From Acidobacteriota bacterium (GTDB taxonomy: Bacteria; Acidobacteriota; Blastocatellia; Pyrinomonadales; Pyrinomonadaceae), in NCBI GenBank assembly GCA_019639235.1, contig JAHBSG010000013.1, positions 42,943 to 106,942 of the forward strand: a stretch of 64,000 bases of DNA, written 5' to 3'. Shown piece after piece: positions 30,412 through 39,764 of the stretch (position 1 is its first letter; every line of letters begins with the position of its first letter). A program made the position numbers and the translations under genes. The notes below the pieces were generated by a model that ran no database searches, was not told the origin of the DNA, and saw only the letters and a list, made by a program, of their open reading frames with translations.

Positions 30412-30440
30412 TTGACAACGGGCGGCAAGGCTATTTAAAT
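30412..30440 (+). promoter_or_regulatory. sigma-70 promoter of tRNA-Gln (CTG)
   Basis: TTGACA (30412-30417) and TTAAAT (30435-30440) with a 17-base spacer; the predicted start is a few bases before the tRNA at 30453. Full -35 consensus. Confidence 0.75.
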
Positions 30441-30452
30441 TAAGAATAACGC

Positions 30453-30526
30453 TGGGAGATCGTCTAATGGTAGGACTGCAGTCTCTGGATCTGCCTATCG
30501 GGGTTCGAATCCCTGTCTCCCAGCCA
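30453..30526 (+). tRNA. tRNA-Gln (anticodon CTG)
   Basis: Acceptor TGGGAGA/TCTCCCA (30516-30522), discriminator G, encoded CCA (30524-30526). Loop CTCTGGA carries CTG at 30485-30487; the T-arm GGTTCGAATCC is intact. The anticodon stem ends in the same T-T mismatch as the other tRNA-Gln. Confidence 0.96.
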
Positions 30527-30534
30527 ATTTTTTT

Positions 30535-30981
30535 ATGGACGTCTGGCACGAGACCGAGATACGTGTACGGTATGCCGAGACGGACCAGATGGGCATAGTC
30601 CATCACTCCAATTACCTTATCTGGTTCGAACAGGGGCGAAGCGACCTCTGCCGCACGAAAGGTTTCTCATACAAGGCAATGGAAGAAGAGGGCAACGCAC
30701 TGATGGTCGTTGCCGAGAGCTACGTTCGCTACAAATCTCCTGCATTCTACGAAGATCTGCTCACAATAAGGACCCGCGCGGCCGAGGTGCGGAGCCGCTC
30801 GGTACGGTTCGTTTACGAGGTCTTTCGGGCTGCGGATTCGATGCTGATCGCCGAGGGCGAGACGCATCACCTGGTCACCGACGATAAGAAAAAGGTCCGC
30901 GTCCTGCCTGAGATATACCGTAAACTGCTGACCGGAGAAGGGCTCGGCGAGCCTGTTCCCGCCGATATGCCGCCCGGCTAA
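30535..30981 (+). CDS. YbgC/4HBT-family acyl-CoA thioesterase
   Basis: 148 residues, single hot-dog fold. The N-terminus RVRYAETDQMGIVHHSNYLIWFE holds the catalytic Asp of the 4-hydroxybenzoyl-CoA thioesterase family (TDQMGIVHH). Hydrolyses acyl-CoA; the exact substrate is unknown. It starts 8 bases after the tRNA, so it may be cotranscribed with it. Confidence 0.9.
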   Translation: MDVWHETEIRVRYAETDQMGIVHHSNYLIWFEQGRSDLCRTKGFSYKAMEEEGNALMVVAESYVRYKSPAFYEDLLTIRTRAAEVRSRSVRFVYEVFRAADSMLIAEGETHHLVTDDKKKVRVLPEIYRKLLTGEGLGEPVPADMPPG

Positions 30982-31046
30982 CGCCACAGATCAGCAAACG
31001 AAAAGACAAACTTGAATCGCTTTCAGCGGCGACCTAAACTTGAAGT

Positions 31047-31253
31047 ATGCCCGGTGCCGCAACTGCCGAAATTTACTTCATCGTCGCGATGATGATCCTG
31101 ATACTGATCATCTGTGTCGTGGCGGTATGGGCCTTTTTTAGAACTTACAAGAAAGAAATGCGTGAACGGGCCCAGCGTGAAGCGGCGAAGGCAGCGGCAA
31201 AGGAGAAATCGGCGGCCGAAAACATGGCGAAGGTGGAAGCAGATGCTGGATAG
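31047..31253 (+). CDS. small single-span membrane protein
   Basis: 68 residues: one membrane helix (YFIVAMMILILIICVVAVWAF cut across residues 10-30) and a cytoplasmic, highly charged Ala/Lys/Glu coiled-coil tail. No family recognised. It overlaps the next gene by 11 bases, which suggests translational coupling. The function is unknown. Confidence 0.6.
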   Translation: MPGAATAEIYFIVAMMILILIICVVAVWAFFRTYKKEMRERAQREAAKAAAKEKSAAENMAKVEADAG

Positions 31254-31785
31254 AGGGAAGACGGCTTTGGTCATCGTTGATGTGCAGGAAGCATTCCGGT
31301 CGGCGGTGCCGGATCTCGCTCTGGTCGCGTCGCGGATCTCGATGGCGGCCCGCGGGTTCGAGGCGGTTGGAGCTCCGACCTTTGTCACCGAGCAATATCC
31401 CGCCGGGCTTGGCCGGACGGTCGAGGAGATACTTTTCTCGCTCGGCGAGGGCGTCCCGTTCGTCGAAAAATCTACATTTTCAGCATGGGGCGAGGAGAGT
31501 TTTCGAAGCCTGATCGAAGAGAAGGGTATAACGGCGGTTGCTCTTTGCGGAATCGAAACTCATATCTGCGTGATGCAGACGGCCCTTGATCTGCTCGCGA
31601 ACGGCATCGAAGTACACTTGCTCCGAGATGCGGTCGCTTCGCGATTTGAGCACGACCGGCAGGCCGGCATCGCTCGAATGATCGAGGCAGGAGCCAGGTC
31701 GTCTTCGGTCGAGATGGCCCTTTTTGAGACGCTCAAGGATTCTCGTGACGCCGCGTTCAAAGCCGTGCAGTCGATCATCAAATAG
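31243..31785 (+). CDS. isochorismatase-family cysteine hydrolase
   Basis: 180 residues from ATG 31243, where LVIVDVQEAF begins the family. The catalytic set is visible: Asp13, Lys in FVEKSTFSAW and Cys in GIETHICVMQTA. Related enzymes (YcaC, nicotinamidase) cleave amides or ethers; the substrate cannot be read from sequence. It overlaps the upstream small membrane gene and is followed by pcrA after 17 bases. Confidence 0.88.
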   Translation: MLDRGKTALVIVDVQEAFRSAVPDLALVASRISMAARGFEAVGAPTFVTEQYPAGLGRTVEEILFSLGEGVPFVEKSTFSAWGEESFRSLIEEKGITAVALCGIETHICVMQTALDLLANGIEVHLLRDAVASRFEHDRQAGIARMIEAGARSSSVEMALFETLKDSRDAAFKAVQSIIK

Positions 31786-31802
31786 CCGTTCGGCGATCAC
31801 CA

Positions 31803-34214
31803 ATGGAATTACTTTCAAGTCTAAACCCACAGCAGGCCGAAGCCGTGCGAACCACGGAAGGGCCGTTGCTCGTCCTCGCCGGTGCAGGCTCGGGAAAGAC
31901 CCGTGTGATCACGGTCCGGATCGCTTATCTTATTGCGGAAAAAGGAGTTGTGCCGCACAGCATTCTCGCCGTCACGTTTACGAACAAGGCCGCAGGTGAG
32001 ATGCGCGAACGCGTTCTCGCTTTGCTTAAAGAAAAAAAGCTCGATTCGCTTCCGCTTATTTCGACCTTTCACAGCCTGTGCGTGCGGATACTTCGCCGCG
32101 ATATCGAAGCTCTTGGCGAAGGCTACACGAAGTCGTTCACCATCTACGACACGGACGACTCGCAAAAGGTGATCAAGGCCTGCATCAAGGACCTTGGCCT
32201 CGATGAAAAGCAGATCGTTCCGCGAGTTGTTCGGGCGGCGATCAGCACGGCGAAGAACCGCGGCGAGGACTACGAGATGTTTGCCTCGCGGGTGGAGCAT
32301 ACCGACGAAAAGCGGGCGGCGACGGCGAAGGTCTTTCGGATGTATGAAGAGCGGCTCCGGACAGCAAATGCTCTTGATTTCGATGACCTGCTTATCAAGA
32401 CGGTCCGTCTGCTGAGAAAATCGCCCGAGGTTCGCGAGAAATACAACCAGCGGTACCGCTACATCCTCGTTGATGAATACCAGGACACGAATCCGCTCCA
32501 GCTTTCGCTGATACGGTATCTGACCGAAGCTCAGCAGAACATCTGCGTGGTCGGGGATGACGCTCAGAGCATTTACGGGTTCCGGCAGGCGGACATCCGC
32601 AACATTCTCGAATTTGAGCAGCACTATCCGGAAGCAAAGGTGATTTTGCTCGAGCAAAACTACCGCTCGACGCAGAACATCCTGAACGCTGCCGACGCGA
32701 TCATCGCCAACAACATCAATCAAAAAAAGAAAAAGCTCTGGACGGAGAACCGTTCGGGCGGCAAGATCAGGTATTTTCAGGCGATGGATGCCGATGGCGA
32801 AGCCCGCTTTGTAACCGGCAAGATCGAAGAGCATCTTCGCGAGGATCCGAATACGAAGGTCGCCGTGCTTTACCGCACCAACGCGCAATCGCGTGTTTTT
32901 GAGGAATCGCTGAGGCGGATGCGGATAACATATAACATCGTCGGCGGATTTTCGTTCTACGAGCGGCAGGAGGTCAAGGACATCGTCGCGTACCTCAAGC
33001 TCGCGTTGAACCCATCGGACGACATCGCGTTGCTGCGGGTGATCAACACCCCGACCCGCGGCATCGGCAAAACTACGCTTGACGAGGTTACGGCGACGGC
33101 AAGGGCCACAGGGCGGTCGCTCTGGGAAGCAATCGAGGTCGCGACGGATCGCAGCGGAGCGGAGGAAGTAAATCTCACTAATCGGGCCAAGGATGCTCTC
33201 CGCTCGTTCAGAAAGATCATCGAGGGGCTGAGGGAGAGAGTTGCGAATCCGGTCGATACATCGCGTTCGGTGACCGATGCAGTGATCGCGGCGATCGATG
33301 ACACAGGCTATTCGTTCATGCTGCGGAGCGAGAACACGGACGAGGCCGAGTCGCGGCTTGAGAACCTTGAGGAACTGGTAAACGCCGCGGCGGAGTACGA
33401 CTCGACGCCGGAGGCGGGCTTGCGGGACTTCATCGATCATGCCGCGTTGACCGCGGACACGGACAAGTTCGACCGCAACGTGCCGGTAACGTTGATGACG
33501 GTTCACGCGGCAAAAGGCCTTGAATTCCCGGTAGTTTTCCTCGTCGGGCTTGAGGACGGCATTTTCCCGCATTCGCGCAGTATCAATGATGCGAAAGAGC
33601 TTGAGGAAGAGCGGCGGCTTGCTTACGTTGCGATCACACGTGCCGAACGTGTGCTCTACATTACGCATGCGATGCGGCGGCGTGTGTATGGCGAAGAAAT
33701 GGCGGCCGAGCCTTCGCAGTTTCTGAACGAGATCCCGATCGAATTGGTCGAGGACGTCTCGCACGGGCCTTCGTGGCTTTCATATTCGCAGGGCGGCAAG
33801 CGGCCCCAGGAGCGCAGTGCCTATGCAGCGGCGAGCCCGGCACCGAGAAAAACGGGGAACCTCTATACCGGAAAAACGTACAACAGCACGGAAGCGATCG
33901 CAGAGTTTTTCAACAAGCGAGGCATCAAGCCCGACAGCGAAGCGGCGGATGATAGACCAAAGGCGAGCGAACCGCGAAGTTCTGGCACCGGGCTCGACAA
34001 GCTGAAGGCATATAACGCCGGACAGAATAAAGCATCTGCGGGAGAGGGGAAAGGGCTGGTTCCGGGGAGCCACGTCCGGCATGAGAAATACGGCCGCGGG
34101 CTGGTACTGAGACGGGAAGGCTCGGGCGATAATGTTAAACTTACGGTCAGTTTCCCGGGTTTTGGGCAGAAGAAGATGATCGAGAAATACGCGAATCTGC
34201 AAATTGAAAGCTAG
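31803..34214 (+). CDS. pcrA: ATP-dependent 3'-5' DNA helicase, UvrD/PcrA type
   Basis: 803 residues, SF1A helicase for repair and plasmid or fork processing. Motif I LAGAGSGKTRVIT, Ia FTNKAAGEMRERV, II DEYQDTNPLQ, III VGDDAQSIYGFRQAD, IV EQNYRST, V VHAAKGLEFPVVF and VI YVAITRAERVLY are in order. The C-terminal extension (about 650-803) ends in a Tudor-like segment (GSHVRHEKYGRGLVL) that PcrA uses to contact RNA polymerase. Confidence 0.96.
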   Translation: MELLSSLNPQQAEAVRTTEGPLLVLAGAGSGKTRVITVRIAYLIAEKGVVPHSILAVTFTNKAAGEMRERVLALLKEKKLDSLPLISTFHSLCVRILRRDIEALGEGYTKSFTIYDTDDSQKVIKACIKDLGLDEKQIVPRVVRAAISTAKNRGEDYEMFASRVEHTDEKRAATAKVFRMYEERLRTANALDFDDLLIKTVRLLRKSPEVREKYNQRYRYILVDEYQDTNPLQLSLIRYLTEAQQNICVVGDDAQSIYGFRQADIRNILEFEQHYPEAKVILLEQNYRSTQNILNAADAIIANNINQKKKKLWTENRSGGKIRYFQAMDADGEARFVTGKIEEHLREDPNTKVAVLYRTNAQSRVFEESLRRMRITYNIVGGFSFYERQEVKDIVAYLKLALNPSDDIALLRVINTPTRGIGKTTLDEVTATARATGRSLWEAIEVATDRSGAEEVNLTNRAKDALRSFRKIIEGLRERVANPVDTSRSVTDAVIAAIDDTGYSFMLRSENTDEAESRLENLEELVNAAAEYDSTPEAGLRDFIDHAALTADTDKFDRNVPVTLMTVHAAKGLEFPVVFLVGLEDGIFPHSRSINDAKELEEERRLAYVAITRAERVLYITHAMRRRVYGEEMAAEPSQFLNEIPIELVEDVSHGPSWLSYSQGGKRPQERSAYAAASPAPRKTGNLYTGKTYNSTEAIAEFFNKRGIKPDSEAADDRPKASEPRSSGTGLDKLKAYNAGQNKASAGEGKGLVPGSHVRHEKYGRGLVLRREGSGDNVKLTVSFPGFGQKKMIEKYANLQIES

Positions 34215-34254
34215 GTAACGTCAAAGTATCGGCTCTCCTTTTTCGGTGATAGAT

Positions 34255-34695
34255 ATGAAAAATAAATTTGCATTGGTAACGGCAGGCGGCTTTCTACTCC
34301 TAATGGTGCTCGGGTGCATGTGCGGCTCGAATCCTTTTTCCGGGTCCAAGGCCCCGGAACGCAGCACTTCGACCAATCAGGGTTCGCAGGGTGACAAAGA
34401 CAAGACGATCACGGACAAAGCGGTCGATGTTGCCGTTGGCGAACAGACGACGGGCATTCCGGAATGCGATGCGGTCATGTCGTTCATCGAACGGGAGGCG
34501 AACAATCCCGACGATGACGTCGTCTCAAAGGCCATCAAGGCGACAGTTTTTAATCGCATCAGGGAAGAACTTCGCAAAAATATCGAACAGAACCAGGCCG
34601 ATAAAGAGCAGATGACCCGGAACTGCCAGGAAATGATGCGAAACCTTGAGAAGTTCAAGGCGGAGCAGCAAAACAAGGAACAGCAGCAGCAATAA
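34255..34695 (+). CDS. hypothetical lipoprotein
   Basis: 146 residues from ATG 34255. Signal sequence with lipobox MVLGC (Cys20), then a Ser/Thr/Lys linker and a helical domain (ECDAVMSFIEREANNPDDD, AIKATVFNRIREELRKNIEQ) that ends in a Gln-rich tail (about 140-146). Two further cysteines (about 70 and 121) may pair. No family recognised. It is convergent with the next gene, 3 bases apart. Confidence 0.7.
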   Translation: MKNKFALVTAGGFLLLMVLGCMCGSNPFSGSKAPERSTSTNQGSQGDKDKTITDKAVDVAVGEQTTGIPECDAVMSFIEREANNPDDDVVSKAIKATVFNRIREELRKNIEQNQADKEQMTRNCQEMMRNLEKFKAEQQNKEQQQQ

Positions 34696-34698
34696 CTG

Positions 34699-37431
34699 CT
34701 ACTGGCTCTCGGCGGCTTCGTCGGCAATTAGCTTTGCGGTCCACTCGTCTCGCGGATAGCGGCGCTTCAAGAGCGTCGCTATTTCGTTTCTGATATCCAT
34801 ATCATTCCCGCATCCATATTTTGACCAATTGTTCGCGGTGTACATACGATAAAGAGCCTCTGGGACACGGCGGTCATTCGGCGCTCGGGCGGCCCAGGCA
34901 AGCACTTGCCGGCCGAGGTATTTCGGGGCGTCACCGATCGCTTTCAGCTTCTCGCGTTCGGCCAGTGCGAGCTTCGCGTCTGCGTCTGAAATGAACGCCG
35001 GCCGTGGAAGCGAGCTGAGCGGAACCATCTGCTCCGACTCTTCATCGTAGGTCTCGTCGTATTGCTCGCACCACCAGTCGTTGAGGTCCCAAACGTCGGC
35101 GTTGTTATCGGTCTTTCCAAATCCATCCTCGATGAATGGCGAGAAGATCGGGTTGCGGACAAGTACATAAAGGGCGGCATTCCGCTTTGCGGCGGGCGTC
35201 GCGGCCAGATCGACGAACTTTAACCCTTCGGCAAGCTCCGGGTGATATTGAGCGACGGTGCCGGAGACCGCAGACATTGTCCGCTGATCGTCAAGCAGGG
35301 CCGCTCGCGTCCAGACCGCCAGGGCGAAGCGGGCACGAAGGTACTCGGGCAAGACCGGCGAACGCGAGGCGGAGAGCATCTGGGCGGTCGGGAAGTAATA
35401 GTTCATCGCCATCGTCGTTCGCGAATCGAACATCACCCGGTCCTGCCACTGCCGCTCCTCGCGGTAGCGTTCTTCGATCTCACGCTCAAAGGCTTCACGG
35501 CCATCTTTATTGTATTCGGGGTCGTAGTACTTCTTCTGCTCCTCGATTATCGCCTCGACAGTACCAAGCGTTCCGCTAAAGTCGAATGAATATGCACGGC
35601 GGGCCGCGTAGCGGAAATAGCTGTCTGCATCGGTCGCGAACCGTTGGCGGAGTTCCATGAATTGATTGACGCTTGAGATAGGAAGCGTAGCCGAGGCGGC
35701 GAGTGCGGCGTCAATGGTCTTGACCGCTTCAGCATTTCTGCCGAGTTCCAATTCAAGCCGTGCTCGGTTGAATGCGACGGTCGGATATGCCGGCGAGCTC
35801 TGCGGAACGCGGGCCGCAGCATCGAGGAGCGTTCCAACGTCGAACGAAGACTTTCCGGCCTTGCTGATCGCCGCCATCAGCCAGTGCTGGGCCGATGTCG
35901 CCTTGAAACGTTCCAGCGAGTAGAGGTAAGACTGCTCTCCGGCGATCTGGTAGTTAAATACCCAATCGGTCAGTTCATCTGCACGAAGGATCTCGGGAAG
36001 GATATCGAGCGAACGCTCGCGGTCGCCCCAGTAACCGCCTTCGTAGTCGCTGCCGCCGGTCGAGGGAAAGCGGTTGGTATATGCGATCTGCTTTGCATCG
36101 AGGACCCGAGCGGCCATCTTTTCATTGAATGCCTCGCCGATCGCCACACGGGCGGCTTCGAGGACCTCTTCATCGGTCGACTCGACCGGTACACTAAACT
36201 TCCAGTTCGTGCTGAAGTCTTCGGCATAGACGCGGATCGAGAGCATTCCGGGATCGGACGTCTCTTCTTTGTCCGGATCCATGCTACCGGGATTCCGGAG
36301 TTCGCGGTAACGGCGGACGAGAGCGCTGTCGTCAGGGGGCAGTTTTTCGAGTTGTTCGTCGGTGACGGCGAGCAGGCCTTTTTCACCGAGCGTGCGTTCT
36401 AGGTCGCGGATATCCGCTTCATCGCGTGCCTGCCGCTCAAATTTGTCCATCAGCCAGCGATAGTCGATCAGGTCCTGTCGGAGGTTCGGATTTCCGCCAA
36501 TGGACGAAAGCTTCTGAGCGAGTTCGCGTACGCGTTCTTCGGGCCGAAGCCGGTACTTTATAAGCCCGAGCATCTTTTCGGACGAATCGCTGAACTTGCC
36601 GCTGACGGAGGCAAAGCGGCGGAGGTGGCCCTCGGCTTCTTCGAGGGCTGCCCGCGAGCGGCCGCCATCCTTTCCGAGGCTCGCCTGACGGATAAGCGTT
36701 CGGGCAACGAGGTAATCGGCAGTTTCCTGCCACGGGCTTTGAAAGTCGATCGCAATGCGGGCGAAGCGTTCCTTCGCTTCGTCGTATTTCATCGAGTAAA
36801 AGGCCGCGGCGGCGAGCTGATATTCGCGGTCCTTCTGGAGCCATTCGGGCATTGACATTGCGGCCGGCGAAGGCGAGACCGCACCGCTCGAGCAGTTGGA
36901 AAAAACGGCGTCCTGCCCGGCGAGCCATTCTTTTACGTTCGCGTCCTCGGAGCCGTGGCTTGCGATGCGGTCTTTAAGTGTTTCGGTGGCGGTTTCGAAC
37001 GCGTTCACGGCGCAGTTGGGGAAGAAATCGTACCCGCCGTATTCCCGCTCGGCGTAGATGCGCGGGGTTTTCTCTTCCTTGCCGACAACGGCCTTCCGCG
37101 CCTCGATCCATTCCTTGATCGCTTCAAAACTTTCGCCGTCCTCGGGCCCGCGATTGCGGAACTCGGCCCGCCATTGCGACATCAGTGCTTCCTGTTCGGG
37201 CTGTGTAAAGCCGAAGTTGTTGAGGTAGCGATAGGCAACAAATAGAACCGAGCGAGTGAAGGTCGGCTTAACGATGCCCAGATTGCCGGCCGCGAAGTCA
37301 CGATAGGGAAACTCGGGCGTTTTCCGAACGTCGAACAGCGGCATTACATACCCCGGCCCGCAGGGGATGACGTTGATGAAAAAGCTGAGGATCAACCCCA
37401 GGCAGGCGGCAAACCGGATCGTTCGTTTCAT
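34699..37431 (-). CDS. large exported helical (TPR-like) protein of unknown function
   Basis: 910 residues from ATG 37431; the frame is open to 37524, but that part overlaps the frr terminator. An N-terminal hydrophobic segment (FAACLGLILSFFINVIPC) is a signal peptide, perhaps lipoprotein-like with Cys24. The rest is mostly helical with TPR-like repeats (for instance YQLAAAAFYSMKYDEAKERFARIA, shown here only in part, and LELGRNAEAVKTIDAAL). Many Trp, Tyr and acidic residues. I do not recognise the family. It has no operon partner. Confidence 0.7.
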   Translation of the reverse strand: MKRTIRFAACLGLILSFFINVIPCGPGYVMPLFDVRKTPEFPYRDFAAGNLGIVKPTFTRSVLFVAYRYLNNFGFTQPEQEALMSQWRAEFRNRGPEDGESFEAIKEWIEARKAVVGKEEKTPRIYAEREYGGYDFFPNCAVNAFETATETLKDRIASHGSEDANVKEWLAGQDAVFSNCSSGAVSPSPAAMSMPEWLQKDREYQLAAAAFYSMKYDEAKERFARIAIDFQSPWQETADYLVARTLIRQASLGKDGGRSRAALEEAEGHLRRFASVSGKFSDSSEKMLGLIKYRLRPEERVRELAQKLSSIGGNPNLRQDLIDYRWLMDKFERQARDEADIRDLERTLGEKGLLAVTDEQLEKLPPDDSALVRRYRELRNPGSMDPDKEETSDPGMLSIRVYAEDFSTNWKFSVPVESTDEEVLEAARVAIGEAFNEKMAARVLDAKQIAYTNRFPSTGGSDYEGGYWGDRERSLDILPEILRADELTDWVFNYQIAGEQSYLYSLERFKATSAQHWLMAAISKAGKSSFDVGTLLDAAARVPQSSPAYPTVAFNRARLELELGRNAEAVKTIDAALAASATLPISSVNQFMELRQRFATDADSYFRYAARRAYSFDFSGTLGTVEAIIEEQKKYYDPEYNKDGREAFEREIEERYREERQWQDRVMFDSRTTMAMNYYFPTAQMLSASRSPVLPEYLRARFALAVWTRAALLDDQRTMSAVSGTVAQYHPELAEGLKFVDLAATPAAKRNAALYVLVRNPIFSPFIEDGFGKTDNNADVWDLNDWWCEQYDETYDEESEQMVPLSSLPRPAFISDADAKLALAEREKLKAIGDAPKYLGRQVLAWAARAPNDRRVPEALYRMYTANNWSKYGCGNDMDIRNEIATLLKRRYPRDEWTAKLIADEAAESQ

Positions 37432-37493
37432 AGCTGTTTTCGGTGCGAGGAACGCTGCGACGCTAACCACTATAACCGAAAATCGGGCATCGA

Positions 37494-37532
37494 GAAAGAG
37501 AAAGGCCCCGCGAGGTTTTCTCACGAGGCCTT
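37494..37532 (-). terminator. rho-independent terminator after frr
   Basis: On the minus strand, AAGGCCTCGTGAG and CTCGCGGGGCCTTT form a stem followed by CTCTTTCTC. It is the end of the rplM-to-frr gene run. Confidence 0.8.
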
Positions 37533-37554
37533 CGGAACAAACAAAGAGCTAAAA

Positions 37555-38115
37555 CTAAACGCTCATGATCTCGTGTTCCTTGTTCTTTGCAAGGTCGTCG
37601 ATCGTGGCAATGAATTTATTGGTCAGCTTCTGGACCTCGTCGAGTCCGAAACGCTCGTCGTCTTCGGAGACCTCTTTGTCCTTGAGCATTTTCTTGAGCA
37701 CATCGTTTGAGTGATGGCGGACGTTGCGGACCGCGACGCGGTGCTCCTCAGCGATCTCACCGACCTGCTTGGCAAGCTGCTTACGGCGTTCTTCATTGAG
37801 CGGCGGAATCGGAAGTCGGATGACCTTTCCGTCGTTCGAGGGGTTGAGCCCCAGGTTTGCGGAGATGATCGCCTTCTCGACCGCTCCGAGCTGCGAAATG
37901 TCCCAAGGCTGAACCGTGAGCATCTGAGGTTCGGGCACGGCGACCGATGCCATCTGGTTGAGCGGAGTCGGGGAGCCGTAATAATCAACGACGACGGTAT
38001 CAAGCAAGCCGACGGTCGCGCGTCCAGTTCGGACATTCGAGAGCTTTCGCTTGAAGTCCTCGACAACGGACTCCATCTTCGGTGCAGTATCTTTCAAAAC
38101 GCTGTCAACACTCAT
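37555..38115 (-). CDS. frr: ribosome recycling factor
   Basis: Splits post-termination ribosomes with EF-G. 186 residues from ATG 38115 (E. coli length is 185); a TTG at 38133 overlapping the pyrH stop is possible. Signature RTGRATVGLLDTVVVDYYGSP (part), PWDISQLGAVEKAI and the C-terminal LTNKFIATIDDL are present. Last gene of the rpsB-tsf-pyrH-frr run. Confidence 0.96.
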   Translation of the reverse strand: MSVDSVLKDTAPKMESVVEDFKRKLSNVRTGRATVGLLDTVVVDYYGSPTPLNQMASVAVPEPQMLTVQPWDISQLGAVEKAIISANLGLNPSNDGKVIRLPIPPLNEERRKQLAKQVGEIAEEHRVAVRNVRHHSNDVLKKMLKDKEVSEDDERFGLDEVQKLTNKFIATIDDLAKNKEHEIMSV

Positions 38116-38129
38116 AAATTTCTTGTGGT

Positions 38130-38867
38130 TCAAGCGGCGGCGGTTTCCTGGCCGTTGGTGACGAGCGTCCCGACCGTAAGGTCTCCGCAGACCGCTTTGA
38201 TGATATTGCCCGGCTGGGTCATGTTGAAGACCATTATCGGGAGGTTGTTGTCCATGCAGAGCGAGATGGCGGAAGCATCCATCACCTTAAGCCGCTTTTC
38301 AAGGACCTCCTGATAGGTGATCCGGTCAAACTTTTCCGCCTCGAGGAATATCTTCGGATCGGCCGAATAGATCCCATCCACCTTGGTCGCCTTAAAGATG
38401 ACGTCAACGCCGAGCTCGCATGCCCGAAGGGCCGCTGCCGAATCGGTCGTGAAATAGGGATTGCCGGTGCCCGCGGCGAAGATGACGACCCGTTTCTTCT
38501 CAAGGTGCCGGATGGCACGGCGGCGGATGAAGGGCTCGGCAAGCTGCGGTATATCGATGGCCGACATCGCCCGCGTATAGACGTTGAGCTTTTCAAGGGC
38601 GTCCTGCAGGACGACCGCGTTCATCACGGTCGCCAGCATTCCGATGTAGTCGGCAGCCGCACGGTCCATGTTGCCGGCCGATTTCGAAACGCCGCGGAAG
38701 ATGTTCCCACCGCCGACGACGATCGCAACCTCTACCCCGAGGTCGTGTACCGCTTTGACCTCACGGGCGACCTCCTCGGCAACCTTGGTGTCAATGCCGT
38801 AGCTCTCCGAGCCCATTAGGGCCTCACCGGAGAGCTTAAGGAGGATGCGGTTGAAAACGGGTTTCAT
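38130..38867 (-). CDS. pyrH: UMP kinase
   Basis: Phosphorylates UMP to UDP. 245 residues from ATG 38867 ([17 protein letters not shown]). The frame is open further upstream but there it reads the 71-bp repeat before the gene, so that extension is rejected. The motifs [25 protein letters not shown] and [13 protein letters not shown] are present. Confidence 0.96.
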   Translation of the reverse strand: MKPVFNRILLKLSGEALMGSESYGIDTKVAEEVAREVKAVHDLGVEVAIVVGGGNIFRGVSKSAGNMDRAAADYIGMLATVMNAVVLQDALEKLNVYTRAMSAIDIPQLAEPFIRRRAIRHLEKKRVVIFAAGTGNPYFTTDSAAALRACELGVDVIFKATKVDGIYSADPKIFLEAEKFDRITYQEVLEKRLKVMDASAISLCMDNNLPIMVFNMTQPGNIIKAVCGDLTVGTLVTNGQETAAA

Positions 38868-38870
38868 ATA

Positions 38871-38941
38871 GTTGCAGAGTTGCCGAGTTGCCGAGTTGCA
38901 GAGTTCAATGATCGACCTCTGCAACTCAAAAACTCTGCAAC
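38871..38941. repeat. inverted octamer-array repeat between tsf and pyrH
   Basis: Perfect 11-bp ends GTTGCAGAGTT (38871-38881) and AACTCTGCAAC (38931-38941). The left arm is a tandem of GTTGCMGA octamers (CAGA, CCGA, CCGA, CAGA endings). A related fragment lies at 8036-8052. It would be transcribed in the tsf-pyrH operon as a hairpin. Confidence 0.85.
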
Positions 38942-38951
38942 TCAGGTACTC

Positions 38952-39614
38952 TTAGCCGACCATCGATGCCACTTCGGCGGCAAAGTCGTCCTGCTTCTTC
39001 TCGATGCCTTCGCCCATTTTGTAACGGGTGAAGCGGCGAATCGTGATGTTTTCCTTGATCGAAGCGATCTTTTCGGTGACGAGTTCGCCGATGGTCTTCG
39101 ACGGGTCTTTCACAAAGGGCTGATCAACCAAGACCGATTCCTCAAAGAACTTGTTGAGACGGCCTTCGATGATCTTGTCGAGAACATCGTCGGGCTTGTT
39201 TGCGTTCTTCGGGTCGTTCTTGAGCTGCTCGCGGAGGATCTCTCGCTCTTTTTCAAGGTCTTCCGTCGGGACCTCGCTGCGATTGACATAGCGCGGGTCT
39301 GCGGCCGCGATGTGCATCGCAACGTCCTTGACGAGCTGCTGGAATTCCTCACCGCGGGCAACGAAGTCGCTCTCGCAATTGACCTCGACCATCACGCCGA
39401 CCTTGCCGCCCATGTGGATGTAGGAACCGACAACGCCCTCGGCCGTAACGCGGCCGGCCTTCTTGCCGGCGGTCGCGACGCCCTTTTTACGCAGGATCTC
39501 GATCGCCGCCGCCCCGTCGCCATTTGCCTCGACGAGTGCGTTCTTACAATCGATCATTCCTGCCCCGGTCTTTTCACGCAGTTCCTTGACTGCACTTGCT
39601 GTGATCTCTGCCAT
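38952..39614 (-). CDS. tsf: elongation factor Ts
   Basis: Nucleotide exchange factor of EF-Tu. 220 residues, the short form. [19 protein letters not shown] opens the UBA-like domain; [21 protein letters not shown] (part) and [12 protein letters not shown] mark the core. Second in the rpsB-tsf-pyrH-frr run. Confidence 0.96.
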   Translation of the reverse strand: MAEITASAVKELREKTGAGMIDCKNALVEANGDGAAAIEILRKKGVATAGKKAGRVTAEGVVGSYIHMGGKVGVMVEVNCESDFVARGEEFQQLVKDVAMHIAAADPRYVNRSEVPTEDLEKEREILREQLKNDPKNANKPDDVLDKIIEGRLNKFFEESVLVDQPFVKDPSKTIGELVTEKIASIKENITIRRFTRYKMGEGIEKKQDDFAAEVASMVG

Positions 39615-39671
39615 TGTTAAACTCCAATACTACGGCGGGAAACCGCCCGCCTGTTCGTTTGAAAAATTGCA

Positions 39672-39691
39672 CGGAGCGAAAACACGCTCCG
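39672..39691 (-). promoter_or_regulatory. hairpin between rpsB and tsf
   Basis: Perfect stem GGAGCG/CGCTCC with a 6-base loop, followed on the minus strand by GTGCAATTTTTC. It could be an attenuator that lowers tsf relative to rpsB. Short stem, modest support. Confidence 0.4.
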
Positions 39692-39698
39692 AACCTGT

Positions 39699-39744
39699 TA
39701 AAAAAGCGTAGCCAACTTACTCAAAAGAGGAAACGGCCACGCTT
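39699..39744 (-). terminator. terminator-like hairpin after rpsB
   Basis: On the minus strand AAGCGTGGCC pairs with GGCTACGCTT (one G-U) and is followed by TTTTAAC. It lies about 20 bases after the rpsB stop, inside the rpsB-tsf gap, so it is probably a partial terminator. Confidence 0.6.
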
Positions 39745-39764
39745 GATAAAAAGTGTAAGTCTTC

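Noticed and set aside
31821..33764. 647-residue open frame opposite pcrA
   Set aside because: Fully antisense to the helicase motifs; no ribosome binding site or domain pattern; a codon-bias shadow.
38868..38924. N-terminal extension of pyrH
   Set aside because: The extra codons read the octamer repeat; UMP kinase starts at MKPVF (38867).
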